A stretch of DNA of 64,000 bases from Clostridium saccharoperbutylacetonicum N1-4(HMT) (GCF_000340885.1 NC_020291.1:6161001-6225000); one strand, 5' to 3'. Shown: positions 45,018-55,123, counted from the stretch's first letter. Notes: generated by a model from the letters alone, not told the origin. Made by a program: numbers and translations.

Positions 45018-45764
45018 TTATTTTCTCTCTACTCCATATTTTCCTTCTAATTCTTTTAACATTTGGTCATATTTTGTATGTTGATTTTGTTTTAATAATT
45101 CATTTAAAACATTACTTTTTACTTCTTCAAAACTCTTAACTGAAGCTTCATTTTTTGCATCTACAACTATTAAATGATATCCAAATTGAGTCTTAACTGG
45201 TTCAGTAATTTTTCCTATTTCTGCATTGAAAGCAGCTTCTTCAAATTCTGGTACCATCATTCCCTTAGAGAATTCTCCTAAATTTCCACCTTGTTGATTA
45301 GATGGGCATGTTGAATACTTCATTGCTGCATCTCCAAATGAAATACTTCCATTTGAGATTTCTTCTTTTGCATTTTTAGCTTCTTCTTCAGTTTCAACTA
45401 ATATATGTCTAGCTGAAACTGTTGCTGGGCTACTAAAAGCTTCTTTATTATTATCATAATAATTCTTAACTTCTTCATCTGTAACAGTAACATCAGCTAA
45501 TACTTTATTTATAGCCATTGAAGTAATTACTTCTTTAGATATGTTTTCCATAGCTTCTTTATACTCTTGAGTTTCGTTTAATCCTATTTCTTTTCCAAAC
45601 TTACTCATTAATTCAAATGAAATCAATTGCTCAATTAATTGTTTCTTTTGCACTTCGTTTTGAAGAGTTGCTCTTTGTTCTTGAGGATATCTGCTAATTA
45701 TTGCACTTAAATCCTTTTCTGTTATTTCATTTCCTGCAGCAACAGCTAATACTTTATTTTCCAT
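45018..45764 (-). CDS. Parvulin-type peptidyl-prolyl isomerase without signal peptide
   Basis: A 248-residue PpiC/SurA-type isomerase. The N-terminal helical part (about 1-105) resembles the SurA/PrsA chaperone region; the parvulin domain spans about 110-205 (VSARHILVETEEEAKNAKEE, GDAAMKYSTCPSNQQGGNLGEFSKGMMVPEFEEAAFNAEIGKI, VKTQFGYHLIVVD). Unlike PrsA it has no signal peptide or lipobox, so it should be cytoplasmic. Clients unknown. The ATG follows AAAGGAG. Confidence 0.9.
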   Translation of the reverse strand: MENKVLAVAAGNEITEKDLSAIISRYPQEQRATLQNEVQKKQLIEQLISFELMSKFGKEIGLNETQEYKEAMENISKEVITSMAINKVLADVTVTDEEVKNYYDNNKEAFSSPATVSARHILVETEEEAKNAKEEISNGSISFGDAAMKYSTCPSNQQGGNLGEFSKGMMVPEFEEAAFNAEIGKITEPVKTQFGYHLIVVDAKNEASVKSFEEVKSNVLNELLKQNQHTKYDQMLKELEGKYGVERK

Positions 45765-45948
45765 GTAAATTCTCCTTTAATATTATTATTTTTGTATTTT
45801 TTCCATTTAAAATTTCAATATACCTCTTATTTTAACAGTATCTACATTTACTCACAATAACAAAAAAAATTATTTTTAATTTTCTACTCTTAATAACATA
45901 ATATACATAAATTTATAATATAATGCTATAATAACTTTGGGTGATGTT

Positions 45949-46626
45949 ATGTCAGAAATATTAAAAAATGATTGGAAAAACTATTTAGAATCTGAATTTC
46001 AAAAAGATTATTATCTTAAATTAAGAAAATTTTTAGTAAACGAATATAATTCAAAGATTATTTATCCTAATATGTACGACCTTTTTAACGCATTACATTT
46101 CACACCTTATAAAGATGTGAAAGTCGTTATATTGGGTCAAGACCCTTATCATGGTCCAAATCAAGCTCACGGTCTAAGTTTTTCTGTTAACCCAGGAGTA
46201 AAAGCACCTCCATCTTTAGTTAATATGTACAAAGAACTTCATACAGATCTAGGATGTTATATTCCAAACAATGGTTATTTAAAAAAATGGGCTGATCAAG
46301 GAGTTTTATTATTAAATACAGTTCTTACAGTTAGAGCCGGTGAAGCTAATTCTCATAGAAATAAAGGTTGGGAAGAGTTTACTACTAAAATTATTACCGT
46401 TTTAAATGAAAAAGAAACCCCTATAGTGTTTATTCTATGGGGTAATAACGCTATTTCGAAAACTAGCTTAATTACTAATCCTAAGCATCTTATCTTGAAA
46501 TCAGTGCATCCGAGTCCTCTATCAGCTTCAAGAGGTTTTTTCGGCAGCAAACCTTTTTCAAAAACAAACGAATTTTTAACTTCAACAGGTCAAACACCTA
46601 TAGATTGGCAAATTGAAAACATATAA
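45949..46626 (+). CDS. ung: Uracil-DNA glycosylase, family 1
   Basis: Ung removes uracil from DNA at the start of base excision repair. The 225-residue protein has the catalytic [18 protein letters not shown] (Asp and Tyr), [10 protein letters not shown] and [13 protein letters not shown] with the catalytic His and the DNA-minor-groove loop. A TTG four codons upstream is an alternative start; ATG 45949 is preferred, with GGGTGAT close in front. Confidence 0.96.
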   Translation: MSEILKNDWKNYLESEFQKDYYLKLRKFLVNEYNSKIIYPNMYDLFNALHFTPYKDVKVVILGQDPYHGPNQAHGLSFSVNPGVKAPPSLVNMYKELHTDLGCYIPNNGYLKKWADQGVLLLNTVLTVRAGEANSHRNKGWEEFTTKIITVLNEKETPIVFILWGNNAISKTSLITNPKHLILKSVHPSPLSASRGFFGSKPFSKTNEFLTSTGQTPIDWQIENI

Positions 46627-46735
46627 TAGCTAAAATTATAATTATTCTTAATTACTTTAAGTCAATTAAATAATATGTGATTTTCTCTGTTTGGTGTATA
46701 ATGTGTTTATAAAATTACTGTCAGGAGGTTATTTT

Positions 46736-47146
46736 GTGGATTATAAATTTGCTTATGATAATAAAGACTACCTTTTAACAAATGAAAATTGTGAAGGATT
46801 ATTTTTCGAGGATGATAATGAAATTGTAGGTTTATCTTTAGACTTGATTTTAAATGCACTAAATGAAGGTGAAGACGTTGCTTTTTCTAATGAATACTAT
46901 TCTGGTAAATGTTCTTGCAATACGCAAGATGAAGTAAATAAATCTTATCGTTATTTGGAATATCATTTTTATATCTATACAAAAAATAAAGAATATGTAA
47001 TAAATACAATTGAAAATGAATATAAAGCTACATCTTTTAATAAACTCTTTAATGCTGGAAAAATTGATGATAGTTACATAGTTATTGTCACAGCATGTCC
47101 TAATTGCGGCGTATATTCAATATCTGTTGAACAATGCACTGTTTAA
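46736..47146 (+). CDS. Small conserved clostridial protein, DUF3785-like
   Basis: A 136-residue protein starting at GTG 46736, which follows AGGAGG at 7 bp; an earlier ATG frame (46691) lacks a ribosome site. Features are DYKFAYDNKDYLLTNENCEG, a mid-region with CSCN, and a C-terminal CPNCG, so it may bind metal. It resembles what I recall as DUF3785. No membrane helix. Function unknown. Confidence 0.6.
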   Translation: MDYKFAYDNKDYLLTNENCEGLFFEDDNEIVGLSLDLILNALNEGEDVAFSNEYYSGKCSCNTQDEVNKSYRYLEYHFYIYTKNKEYVINTIENEYKATSFNKLFNAGKIDDSYIVIVTACPNCGVYSISVEQCTV

Positions 47147-47193
47147 TAAATATGCTTTACAATTGAATTTAGTTGCGAATATCAAAAATATAA

Positions 47194-47222
47194 GGTCTAT
47201 CAAACTGATAGACTTTTATTTT
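47194..47222 (+). terminator. Terminator of the DUF3785-like gene
   Basis: GTCTATCA and TGATAGAC arms with AAC loop, followed by TTTTATTTTT. Confidence 0.85.
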
Positions 47223-47332
47223 TACTTTTAAATTATGTATATTATAATTATAAATACTCAACATAATCAATGAATGTTGAACATTATCACACCTAATTTT
47301 AATTATTAAGTTTGGTTATTTCATAAAAACAA

Positions 47333-47358
47333 AAAGCACTAACTTACGTTAGTGCTTT
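47333..47358 (-). terminator. Terminator of the 5S - tRNA-Phe unit
   Basis: Perfect 11-bp arms AAAGCACTAAC and GTTAGTGCTTT, then a T-rich tract on the minus strand. Confidence 0.9.
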
Positions 47359-47363
47359 AAATA

Positions 47364-47439
<76 letters not shown>

Positions 47440-47445
47440 ATCTTA

Positions 47446-47562
47446 CCTGGCAACGTCCTACTCTTCCACACAGTCTCCCATGCAGTACCATCGGCGCTGT
47501 AGACCTTAACTTTCCTGTTCGGAATGGGAAGGAGTGTTACCTCTACGCCGTCATCACCAGAT
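47446..47562 (-). rRNA. 5S rRNA, free-standing copy
   Basis: Full-length 5S (about 117 nt) with the conserved GGTAACACTCCTTCCCATTC and CGAACAGGAAAGTTAAG segments. No 23S or 16S precedes it; a consensus promoter lies 11 bp upstream. It differs from the operon copy at 62396-62512 at several positions, two of which are base-pair swaps in helices I and II. Confidence 0.96.
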
Positions 47563-47572
47563 CACAAAACTT

Positions 47573-47601
47573 ATTATATCTAGATATAGATATTATGTCA
47601 A
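47573..47601 (-). promoter_or_regulatory. Consensus promoter of the 5S - tRNA-Phe unit
   Basis: Perfect TTGACA (47596-47601) and TATAAT (47573-47578), 17-bp spacer, start point near 47566. Confidence 0.9.
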
Positions 47602-47714
47602 CAACTTTTTAATATTTTTGATAAAATTTATTTTTAACATTGATGAATTATACTATTTTGATTTTTTCATTATTTGTGCAATAATAAAATTATTAAATGT
47701 TTGGAGATGATTTT

Positions 47715-48452
47715 ATGAGTACTGAAATAGAAAAGTTAACTCAAATTTTAAAAGCAAGTAACAACATAGTTTTCTTTGGTGGAGCTGGTGTTAGCACTGA
47801 ATCTAACATCCCTGATTTTAGAAGTTCCACTGGATTATTTAATGAAAAATTGAATGTTACATTTACACCTGAGCAATTAGTATCACATTCCTTTTATATT
47901 AGATATCCAGAAGAATTTTTCAACTTTTATAAATCAAAACTTATTTATCCTGAAGCTAAACCAAATAGTGGGCACTTAGCATTAGCTAAACTTGAAGACA
48001 TAGGCAAATTAAAGGCTATAGTAACACAAAATATAGATGGACTTCACCAAATGGCAGGAAATAAACATGTTTTTGAACTTCATGGTTCTGTTCATAGAAA
48101 TTATTGTACTAAATGTCATGAATTTTATGATGCAAAATTTGTTTTAGAAGCAAAAGGTGCTCCTATCTGCACTAAATGTGGTGGATCTGTTAAGCCCGAT
48201 GTAGTACTTTACGAAGAAGGTTTAGATGATACAGTAATTAGAGGTGCCGTAGATGCAATATCTAAAGCTGATACACTCATTATTGGAGGAACTTCTCTTG
48301 TAGTATATCCCGCTGCTGGGCTTATAAATTACTTTAAAGGTAAAAACCTTGTACTTATAAATAAGAGCTCTACTTCTGCGGATTCTAAAGCTGATTTGGT
48401 TATTAATGATTCTATTGGAGCAGTTTTAAGTGCTGCTGTAGATGCCCTTTAA
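47715..48452 (+). CDS. Sir2-type NAD-dependent protein deacylase
   Basis: Sirtuin of 245 residues. GGAGVSTESNIPDFRSSTGLF is the NAD-binding start, TQNIDGLHQMAG holds the active-site region with HELHGS-like FELHGSVHRNYCTKC (catalytic His), zinc Cys pairs CTKCHEF and CTKCGGS follow, then VKPDVVLYEEGLD and GGTSLVVYPAAGLI. It removes acetyl or other acyl groups from lysine. ATG 47715 follows GGAGATG; a start six codons earlier is possible. Confidence 0.95.
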   Translation: MSTEIEKLTQILKASNNIVFFGGAGVSTESNIPDFRSSTGLFNEKLNVTFTPEQLVSHSFYIRYPEEFFNFYKSKLIYPEAKPNSGHLALAKLEDIGKLKAIVTQNIDGLHQMAGNKHVFELHGSVHRNYCTKCHEFYDAKFVLEAKGAPICTKCGGSVKPDVVLYEEGLDDTVIRGAVDAISKADTLIIGGTSLVVYPAAGLINYFKGKNLVLINKSSTSADSKADLVINDSIGAVLSAAVDAL

Positions 48453-48806
48453 TAACGTCGTATTCCTTATATATAACAAATATTTTGCTCTCAATTTTAA
48501 AAAAATAAATAATAATTCCTATTGAGCTTCATTCATAGGAATTATTTTCATTGCTCATATAATTCTAATTATCTAAAAAATCTTTAATTATTACCCCTTC
48601 AATATAATCTTTCGATTTTCTTTCGAATTTATATCACTCTTTTGTAATCTTTATACTTTAACATAATCTTTGTAGGATTTAGACACATGCAAAAAGATAG
48701 CAATCTCATTTGCTAGCCTATTTTCTTTCATGTACTTCACTATTTTTTATTCACTTATGCTTATATGGTAAAATAGTATTAATTTAACTACTCTGGGGGG
48801 AACAAA
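48453..48806. other. Control region ahead of the two-component genes
   Basis: No gene. It holds the sirtuin terminator, a small TAGCAA-TCTCA-TTTGCTA hairpin near 48697-48715, and TAATCTTT at 48605, 48645 and 48664 (spacings 40 and 19 bp), candidate binding sites for the OmpR-type regulator downstream. A TAAAAT near 48770 is a possible -10. Confidence 0.45.
48511..48549 (+). terminator. Terminator of the sirtuin gene
   Basis: Perfect 12-bp arms AATAATTCCTAT and ATAGGAATTATT, then TTC. Confidence 0.8.
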
Positions 48807-49502
48807 ATGCAAAACTATAATATTTTGGTTGTTGATGATGATAAAGCAATAACTGATGCAATTGAAGTTTATTTAACTAATGAAGGTTACAATATTTTTA
48901 AAGCCTATGACGGACTACAGGCTTTAGATGTATTACAATCTGAAAACATACATCTTATATTAATGGACATAATGATGCCTAATATGGATGGTATGAGAGC
49001 CACAATTAAAATAAGGGAGGAAAAGCAGCTTCCAATAATAATGCTTTCTGCTAAATCTGAGGATACTGATAAAATATTGGGCTTAAACTTTGGTGCTGAT
49101 GATTATGTAACTAAGCCATTTAATCCGTTAGAACTAATAGCTAGAGTAAATTCTCAGCTTAGAAGATATGCTATGTTCTCGCCTCTTAAAGAAGATACAA
49201 ATGTAATCAGCATAGGAGGAATAGAGCTTAATAAAGAAAGTAAAGAAGTATTTGTTGACGGTACAAACGTAAAGTTTACTCCATTAGAATTTAAAATTTT
49301 AACGCTCCTTATGGACAACCCTAATAGAGTATTTTCTATTGAAGAAATTTATGAAAGAATTTGGAACGAACCAGCTTATAGCAATGTAGATACTGTTTCT
49401 GTCCATATAAGACGTATAAGAGAGAAAATAGAAATAAATCCTAAAGAACCAAGATATTTAAAGGTGGTGTGGGGAATTGGATACAAATTTGAAAATCACT
49501 AA
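48807..49502 (+). CDS. OmpR/PhoB-family response regulator
   Basis: A 231-residue regulator. The receiver domain (1-120) has the acidic pair at VVDDDK, phospho-acceptor Asp54 in LILMDIMMPNMDG, and Lys in DYVTKPFNP. The winged-helix domain (130-230) has FTPLEFKILTLLMDNPNRVF and VDTVSVHIRRIREKIE. The ATG follows GGGGGG. Its last codons overlap the kinase gene. It resembles VanR/WalR-type regulators; targets unknown. Confidence 0.94.
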   Translation: MQNYNILVVDDDKAITDAIEVYLTNEGYNIFKAYDGLQALDVLQSENIHLILMDIMMPNMDGMRATIKIREEKQLPIIMLSAKSEDTDKILGLNFGADDYVTKPFNPLELIARVNSQLRRYAMFSPLKEDTNVISIGGIELNKESKEVFVDGTNVKFTPLEFKILTLLMDNPNRVFSIEEIYERIWNEPAYSNVDTVSVHIRRIREKIEINPKEPRYLKVVWGIGYKFENH

Positions 49503-51780
49503 AAAAACTATAAATAAAAAATTTATAATACTCTCACTATGTATTGCTATTTTACCTATTCTTTTAGGCTTATCAAAAGGATTTTTTCAATTAGAGAAAT
49601 TTAGCTATGAAGATTATTTTCTTAATGTTATAAGAAGTATTCACTACAAAGATGGCGATGGTAATATTCGAGAAGATCGTATATTAGACACCATTAATAA
49701 CCTTAAAGCCGAAGATAACTATGAATTTAATGAAAGCAAAAGGGAACTTGAAGACTTTTCAAAAAAGTTTGGACTTAATTTAAACGAAGAAATTAAACCA
49801 AATGAAAATAAGAATATTTCTGAAGATGATTATTCAACATATACTGATTTAAATTCTAATTATATTTATGCCCAAAAAAACATTAATAGAAGTCAAAATG
49901 AATATAGAACTGAAGCAATTAGTCGGATTAATAATGAATTAGATGACAAAAAAATCACAGATAATCAAAAAAACATTGAATTTTATGTTGAAAGTCAAGA
50001 TGGTCAGATTATAAGTAATATTAAGGATAAATCAAAAGATGAGATTATACAGGAAACTAAAAATAATTCTAAATATCATATTATTATTTTAGGTATAAAT
50101 AAAGAATTGCCAACAGAAGTAGACATTACAAGCAATATGAAATGGGCATATAAAGACTTTTTTGAAAGTAATAAAGTTAATTGGATGTTAAGTAGCTATA
50201 ACTACAAAAATATTATTGTTAGACTCTCAAATCCACTAATTCCAGGTGATGAAATTTACCCTAAATTTAAAAAAAATGCCTTTTATGACTACATTGCATA
50301 TGGTTCTCTAGCATTATTGTTGTTGGATTTGTGTATACTTATTATTTCTGTAAAAAAGATAATAAAAGAACAAGACTTAGAAATTCACAATAATAATATC
50401 TTGAAACTCCTTAATAGTTTTTTTATAGAAGCAAGAGTATTGTTAATTGGGTTATTTATAGCATTATTAATTGGACTATATAATATCAATGTTTACCTAG
50501 TAAATTCTATCATAGAGAATTACATTTCGCAGATAGTAGATAATATATATTTACTTAAAGTGAACTCAAATACATTTTTGGAACAAGTATCCCTTTTATT
50601 TATAAGTTCTATTATATTAGGATATTTTATAATCTGTGACTTATATCAATTATATTTATGTAAAAATTTACGTGAATTTAAGCAATATGTTCATAGGAAA
50701 TCTATTTTACGTATACTCTATAATAAATTTAAAACTAACATGTCTTGTATATCAACGACCAATCGAACTACAATTTTATTAATTATAATTGCTTTATATC
50801 TCGCATTAATAATTTGGGGTACTGTTTATACATCACAAAATGTATTCTTTTTTGCTCGTATTTCGGGTTACATTATTACATTTTTAGCCATAAATCTTTT
50901 GGGTATAATATCTCTAATTATAAATACTGCTCTTTCAATTATTAATACTCAAAAAATAAAGACAGCAACAGACAACATTTTAAATGGAAATTATAAAAAT
51001 GAAATTAAAATCCATGGTTCTTTTCTTGTTAAAGAATTAGCAAATAATATAATGAATATAGAAAACGGTCTGGACAAAGCTATAGATAAAGCTGTAAAAA
51101 GTGAACGAATGAAAGGTGAATTAATCACAAATGTCTCTCATGACTTAAAAACTCCATTAACCTCTATAATTAATTATGTAGATTTATTAGACAAAGATAA
51201 CCTTACAGAAAAAAAGAAAAGTGAATATTTAGCTATTCTTAAAGAAAGGTCCTCAAGATTAAAAGTTTTAATCGAAGATTTATTTGAAGCCTCAAAAGCT
51301 TCTTCTGGTAATTTAGAACTGCATATGGAAAGTCTAGACCCTGTGGCACTTCTCAGACAAACTTTAGGCGAATTTGAAGATAGAATTAATAATTCAAATT
51401 TAGATTTTATCAAAAACATACCAGATCATAAATTAACAATATATGCAGATGGTAAAAGAACATTTAGAGTATTTCAAAATTTAATTTCGAATATTTTAAA
51501 GTATTCTTTAAATGGTACCAGAGTATATATAGATATCGAAGAGCAGAATACTTTCGTATCTATAACCTTTAAAAATATATCAAAATATCCTTTAACCTTC
51601 ACTGAAGATGAAATACTAGAAAGATTTAAAAGAGGTGATTCTTCAAGAACAACTGAAGGTTCTGGCCTAGGATTAGCTATCGCCAAAAGCCTTGTGGAAA
51701 TTCAAAAAGGAATTTTTGAACTTAAATTTGACGGTGATTTATTTAAAGTAAAAATTTTATTAAAAAAAGAAAATTTTTAA
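49477..51780 (+). CDS. Multi-pass sensor histidine kinase
   Basis: A 767-residue membrane kinase. The first helix (about 15-34) is followed by an extracytoplasmic region (about 35-268), then about five more helices (270-500), a HAMP-like segment, and HisKA with His555 in NVSHDLKTPLTS, the N box NLISNILKYS, and GSGLGLAIAKSLV. The signal is unknown; six or so helices are more than most VanS-type sensors have. The start is a TTG at 49477 inside the regulator gene, with AAGGTGG 9 bp ahead; a second TTG four codons on is possible. Confidence 0.9.
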   Translation: MDTNLKITKKTINKKFIILSLCIAILPILLGLSKGFFQLEKFSYEDYFLNVIRSIHYKDGDGNIREDRILDTINNLKAEDNYEFNESKRELEDFSKKFGLNLNEEIKPNENKNISEDDYSTYTDLNSNYIYAQKNINRSQNEYRTEAISRINNELDDKKITDNQKNIEFYVESQDGQIISNIKDKSKDEIIQETKNNSKYHIIILGINKELPTEVDITSNMKWAYKDFFESNKVNWMLSSYNYKNIIVRLSNPLIPGDEIYPKFKKNAFYDYIAYGSLALLLLDLCILIISVKKIIKEQDLEIHNNNILKLLNSFFIEARVLLIGLFIALLIGLYNINVYLVNSIIENYISQIVDNIYLLKVNSNTFLEQVSLLFISSIILGYFIICDLYQLYLCKNLREFKQYVHRKSILRILYNKFKTNMSCISTTNRTTILLIIIALYLALIIWGTVYTSQNVFFFARISGYIITFLAINLLGIISLIINTALSIINTQKIKTATDNILNGNYKNEIKIHGSFLVKELANNIMNIENGLDKAIDKAVKSERMKGELITNVSHDLKTPLTSIINYVDLLDKDNLTEKKKSEYLAILKERSSRLKVLIEDLFEASKASSGNLELHMESLDPVALLRQTLGEFEDRINNSNLDFIKNIPDHKLTIYADGKRTFRVFQNLISNILKYSLNGTRVYIDIEEQNTFVSITFKNISKYPLTFTEDEILERFKRGDSSRTTEGSGLGLAIAKSLVEIQKGIFELKFDGDLFKVKILLKKENF

Positions 51781-51887
51781 TCTAAATTATGTATAAATAA
51801 ATTTAACTTGGCAATAAATAATAATGAAGTATTTAACTTCAATATTTAATCGCCTCTCCCCCATTTTTATTTATATACAATTTATAA

Positions 51888-51931
51888 AAACCATATTATA
51901 TGTCAGTAAAATGATATATAGTATGGTTTTT
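51888..51931. terminator. Terminator between the kinase gene and cinA
   Basis: AAACCATA-TATAT arms pair with ATATA-TATGGTTT, followed by T residues on the plus strand. It lies between convergent genes and may work in both directions. Confidence 0.75.
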
Positions 51932-51993
51932 TAGGTTATATATGTTGCAATTTAAATCACCAATTAATTACAATCAAGTTTAACCTTTTTATA

Positions 51994-53235
51994 TTATTTT
52001 TGCATTAAAACTCTTCTTAGCATATCCAAGCCAGTTGTTGTTGCTTGAAGTCTTACTCTGCTTCTGTTACCATTAAAAACATATTTTTTTACTGTAACTT
52101 CACCTTTAAAATAAACTCCTATATAAACCAATCCAACCGGCTTTTCTGGCGTACCGCCTTCTGGACCAGCAATTCCAGTTGTTACAATACTAACATCAGT
52201 TTTAGCTGTATTTGCAATACCAATTGCCATTTCTCTTGCAGTTTCCTCACTAACAGCTCCATACTTTTCTAAAGTTTCATTCTTAACCCCAAGTCTATTA
52301 TGTTTTGCCTCATTTGAATATGTCACAGCGCCTTCTAAAAACACTTCAGATATTCCAGGATAATTTATAAGGGTACCTGCTATCATTCCACCTGTGCATG
52401 ATTCAGCTGCAGAAATTGTTAATTTCTTTTCTATTAGAAGTTTGGCTACAACATCTTCAATATTAACATCTTCTGTTGCATAAATATTATCTCCTAATCT
52501 ATTTTTAATTTCTTTCTCTATAGGTTCTATTAATTTACTGGCTTCTTCTTCATTATTAGCCTTTGCAGTTATTCTAAGCATTACTCCTACATCTTTTGCA
52601 TAAGGTGCAATGGTAGGATTAGTTTGTGCAGCCATAATATCCTTTAGTTCTTCAGCTACTGCACTTTCTCCAATTCCCAGTATTTTAATTACTCTAGACA
52701 TTATTATTGAATCAGCTTTTTTTTGAAGATATGGTCTAACCGTATCCTCAAACATAGGTTTCATCTCCTTTGGTGGACCAGGTAAAATAATCATTACTTT
52801 GCTATTTTCTTCAATAATTACACCTGGCGCTGTTCCATTATCATTATTAATAATAATAGCTCCCTCTGGAATCAATCCTTGTTTCAAATTATTTTCAGTC
52901 ATCTTCCTTTTCCTTTCCCTAAACTTAAAATAATTTTTTATCTTTTCAATTGCTTCTTCATTTGGAAGTAATTCTTTTTTGAAATATTTTGCAGCAACTT
53001 CCTTAGTTAAATCATCCTCTGTAGGTCCAAGACCACCTGTTGTTATTATAATATCACTTCTACTATATGCCTCATCAAAAGCATAAATAATTCTCTTTTC
53101 ATTATCCCCCACTACTTGTTGATAATACATATCTATTCCTAGTGCTGCTAATTCCTGCGCTATATACTGAGCATTTGAATTAACTATGTCACCTAGTAAA
53201 ATTTCTGTCCCTATTGCTATGATTTCTGCTTTCAT
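51994..53235 (-). CDS. cinA: CinA, competence/damage-inducible protein with NMN deamidase domain
   Basis: A 413-residue two-domain protein. N-terminal MoaB/MogA-like COG1058 domain (1-170: IAIGTEILLGDIVNSNAQYIA, TTGGLGPTEDDLTKE, LPGPPKEMKPMF). C-terminal PncC-type nicotinamide mononucleotide amidohydrolase domain (255-410: ISAAESCTGGMIAGTL with the catalytic Ser, VTTGIAGPEGGTPEKPVGLVYIG). It recycles NMN. The ATG follows AGGAGGG. In other Firmicutes it is beside recA; that part is not in this window. Confidence 0.95.
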   Translation of the reverse strand: MKAEIIAIGTEILLGDIVNSNAQYIAQELAALGIDMYYQQVVGDNEKRIIYAFDEAYSRSDIIITTGGLGPTEDDLTKEVAAKYFKKELLPNEEAIEKIKNYFKFRERKRKMTENNLKQGLIPEGAIIINNDNGTAPGVIIEENSKVMIILPGPPKEMKPMFEDTVRPYLQKKADSIIMSRVIKILGIGESAVAEELKDIMAAQTNPTIAPYAKDVGVMLRITAKANNEEEASKLIEPIEKEIKNRLGDNIYATEDVNIEDVVAKLLIEKKLTISAAESCTGGMIAGTLINYPGISEVFLEGAVTYSNEAKHNRLGVKNETLEKYGAVSEETAREMAIGIANTAKTDVSIVTTGIAGPEGGTPEKPVGLVYIGVYFKGEVTVKKYVFNGNRSRVRLQATTTGLDMLRRVLMQK

Positions 53236-53647
53236 TATTATTCCCTCCTATCACACCTTCATGAACTTATTAATATATCTATACTTCTTTAATTCTATTA
53301 ACCAACCATATTTTAAATACATAAAAGAATAAAACCTACTCAATAAAAACATTGAATAGGCTTTGTATAAAATATTTCTTTTATAATATGCTATCCCTAA
53401 ATATAAATTTAGAGATAGCTTATATAAAAAATTTTTTCATCTCAATCTATTTTAAGTATATACTCAAAATCATCAAAAACAAAATTCTCTTAAAACTAAG
53501 TATTTACTTAAAATAAGATTAGTAATATGTATGAGAAGAAAAAATTCATTGCTAAGAGAACTTTCATACTTTTAGTATACGCATGACCTCTCTTATTTAT
53601 TCATACCTATTAACCAATTTATTTTAAAAGTTTATAATTTTTATAGA
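53236..53647. other. Hairpin-rich 0.4-kb spacer between glucokinase and cinA
   Basis: No gene. Three inverted repeats: 53331-53344 with 53351-53364 (AAAACCTACTCAAT type, two wobbles), 53390-53401 with 53408-53419 (GCTATCCCTAAA), and a longer interrupted one at about 53552-53600 that may end the glucokinase transcript. The first two lie in the likely cinA leader. Confidence 0.5.
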
Positions 53648-54601
53648 TTATTTGTTTTCTGTTTCAAGCAATGCTAATGCAACCGCTCCAATTACTCCTG
53701 CATCTGTACCTAATCCTGCTGGAACGATCTTAACTGACTCTGCCATTGATTTAAAACATCTCTTATCAACAACTTTTCTTACTGTTTCAAAAACAATATC
53801 TCCAGCCTTTGATACGCCTCCACCAATAATTATTACTTCTGGATCAAAAATAGATACTGCATTAGCAACTGCTATTCCTAAATAATTTAATGCATTATCA
53901 ATTATATCTTTACAAACAGGATCTCCTGCTGCTGCTTCTGTAAATACTTCATATGAAGTAATAGTTTCATATTTTCTTAATGATGTTTCAACTTTACTAG
54001 CTAATGCTTCTTGTCCTCTCTTAGCTATTGCAGTTCCTGATGATGTTGCTTCTACGCAACCAATATTTCCACAATTACATCTTGGACCATCTGGAGCAAC
54101 TGTCATATGACCAATTTCTAATGCATTTGAAGTATGTCCTCTGTACACCTTTCCATTTAGGACAGCACCGCCGCCTACACCTGTACTTACTGTAAAGAAT
54201 ACTATATCTTTAGCTCCTCTTCCAGCTCCAAACATATACTCTCCAATAGCTGCAACGTTTGCATCATTATCTAAAAAAACAGGTAATCCAAATTTTTTAT
54301 TTATTGGCTCTACTAGATTAAAATTTTTGAAAGGAAGATTTGGTGTATATATTATAGTGCCTTTTTCTGCATCTAATGGACCTGGTGAACCTATACCAAT
54401 GCCTTTAATTTCTTCACAATTTACAGACCCATCCTTAATAACTTTTTCTATAGATTCTATAATTCTATTTAATACAGGAATTTCTCCTTCGTGTGCATTT
54501 GTTGGCACTGTAGTTTGACTTATTACTTCTCCATTTAAATTAGATAATGCTGTACTAATTTTAGTACCACCTAGATCTACTCCTACTACATATTTTTGCA
54601 T
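53648..54601 (-). CDS. glk: ROK-family glucokinase
   Basis: ATP-dependent glucose kinase, 317 residues. ATP site VGVDLGGTKIST, SPGPLDAEKG, catalytic Asp in VFLDNDANVAAIGEY, GHMTVAPDGPRCNCGNIGC with the ROK zinc motif CxCGxxGCxE, and IIGGGVSKAGD near the C-terminus. Firmicute ROK proteins of this length without a DNA-binding domain are mostly glucokinases. The ATG at 54601 follows AAGGAGAG; the frame extends six codons further upstream. Confidence 0.93.
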   Translation of the reverse strand: MQKYVVGVDLGGTKISTALSNLNGEVISQTTVPTNAHEGEIPVLNRIIESIEKVIKDGSVNCEEIKGIGIGSPGPLDAEKGTIIYTPNLPFKNFNLVEPINKKFGLPVFLDNDANVAAIGEYMFGAGRGAKDIVFFTVSTGVGGGAVLNGKVYRGHTSNALEIGHMTVAPDGPRCNCGNIGCVEATSSGTAIAKRGQEALASKVETSLRKYETITSYEVFTEAAAGDPVCKDIIDNALNYLGIAVANAVSIFDPEVIIIGGGVSKAGDIVFETVRKVVDKRCFKSMAESVKIVPAGLGTDAGVIGAVALALLETENK

Positions 54602-54713
54602 AACATAACTCTCCTTCATTTTCTAATTTCCCAATTAAAAACAATTTCTTTTAATTGATATTATACTATATTATGTCATGTTAATAAAACCTATATTTAA
54701 AATATTTATTTTT

Positions 54714-54953
54714 CTAAAACATCTTATTTGCGCTTATGTAATAGTTTCCATATTCATCACATTGAGTATAACTTATCATAAATTTATTATCTTTAAGCAT
54801 AGAATTAATTAAATCAATATCATTTTTATTATTTTTATCTATTCTTATAACAAAGTTATCATCTTTATCTATTATATTTAAATAATCAAAAATATTACTA
54901 TAATCACTCAGCTCCATATTCCCTTTTATGTCCATGCTGTAATCCGACATCAT
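54714..54953 (-). CDS. Small acidic hypothetical protein
   Basis: A 79-residue protein, rich in Asp, Asn and Tyr, with no signal peptide or membrane helix. GGGAG stands ahead of tandem ATG codons. FDYLNIIDKDDNFVIRIDK and MISYTQCDEYGNYYISANKMF suggest a compact alpha/beta fold. I do not recognise it. It lies between the EF-G paralogue and glk on the same strand, with terminator and gap between them. Confidence 0.6.
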   Translation of the reverse strand: MMSDYSMDIKGNMELSDYSNIFDYLNIIDKDDNFVIRIDKNNKNDIDLINSMLKDNKFMISYTQCDEYGNYYISANKMF

Positions 54954-55065
54954 TTCATCTCCCTCTTTGAGAAGTATCTAATAAAAATAGTATATGTTCA
55001 CAAAATTACTTTTATGCCATCCAACATGATAAAAAATCAATTGACATATAAAAATGCATAAAGAA

Positions 55066-55123
55066 AAAGATTATGCTTCCATTTTGCATTATATTACGCA
55101 AAACCAATAGCAGCATAATCTTT
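55066..55123 (-). terminator. Terminator of the EF-G paralogue
   Basis: Perfect 12-bp arms AAAGATTATGCT and AGCATAATCTTT with an inner TTTTGC-GCAAAA hairpin; the minus strand continues TTTTTCTTTATG. Confidence 0.8.
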
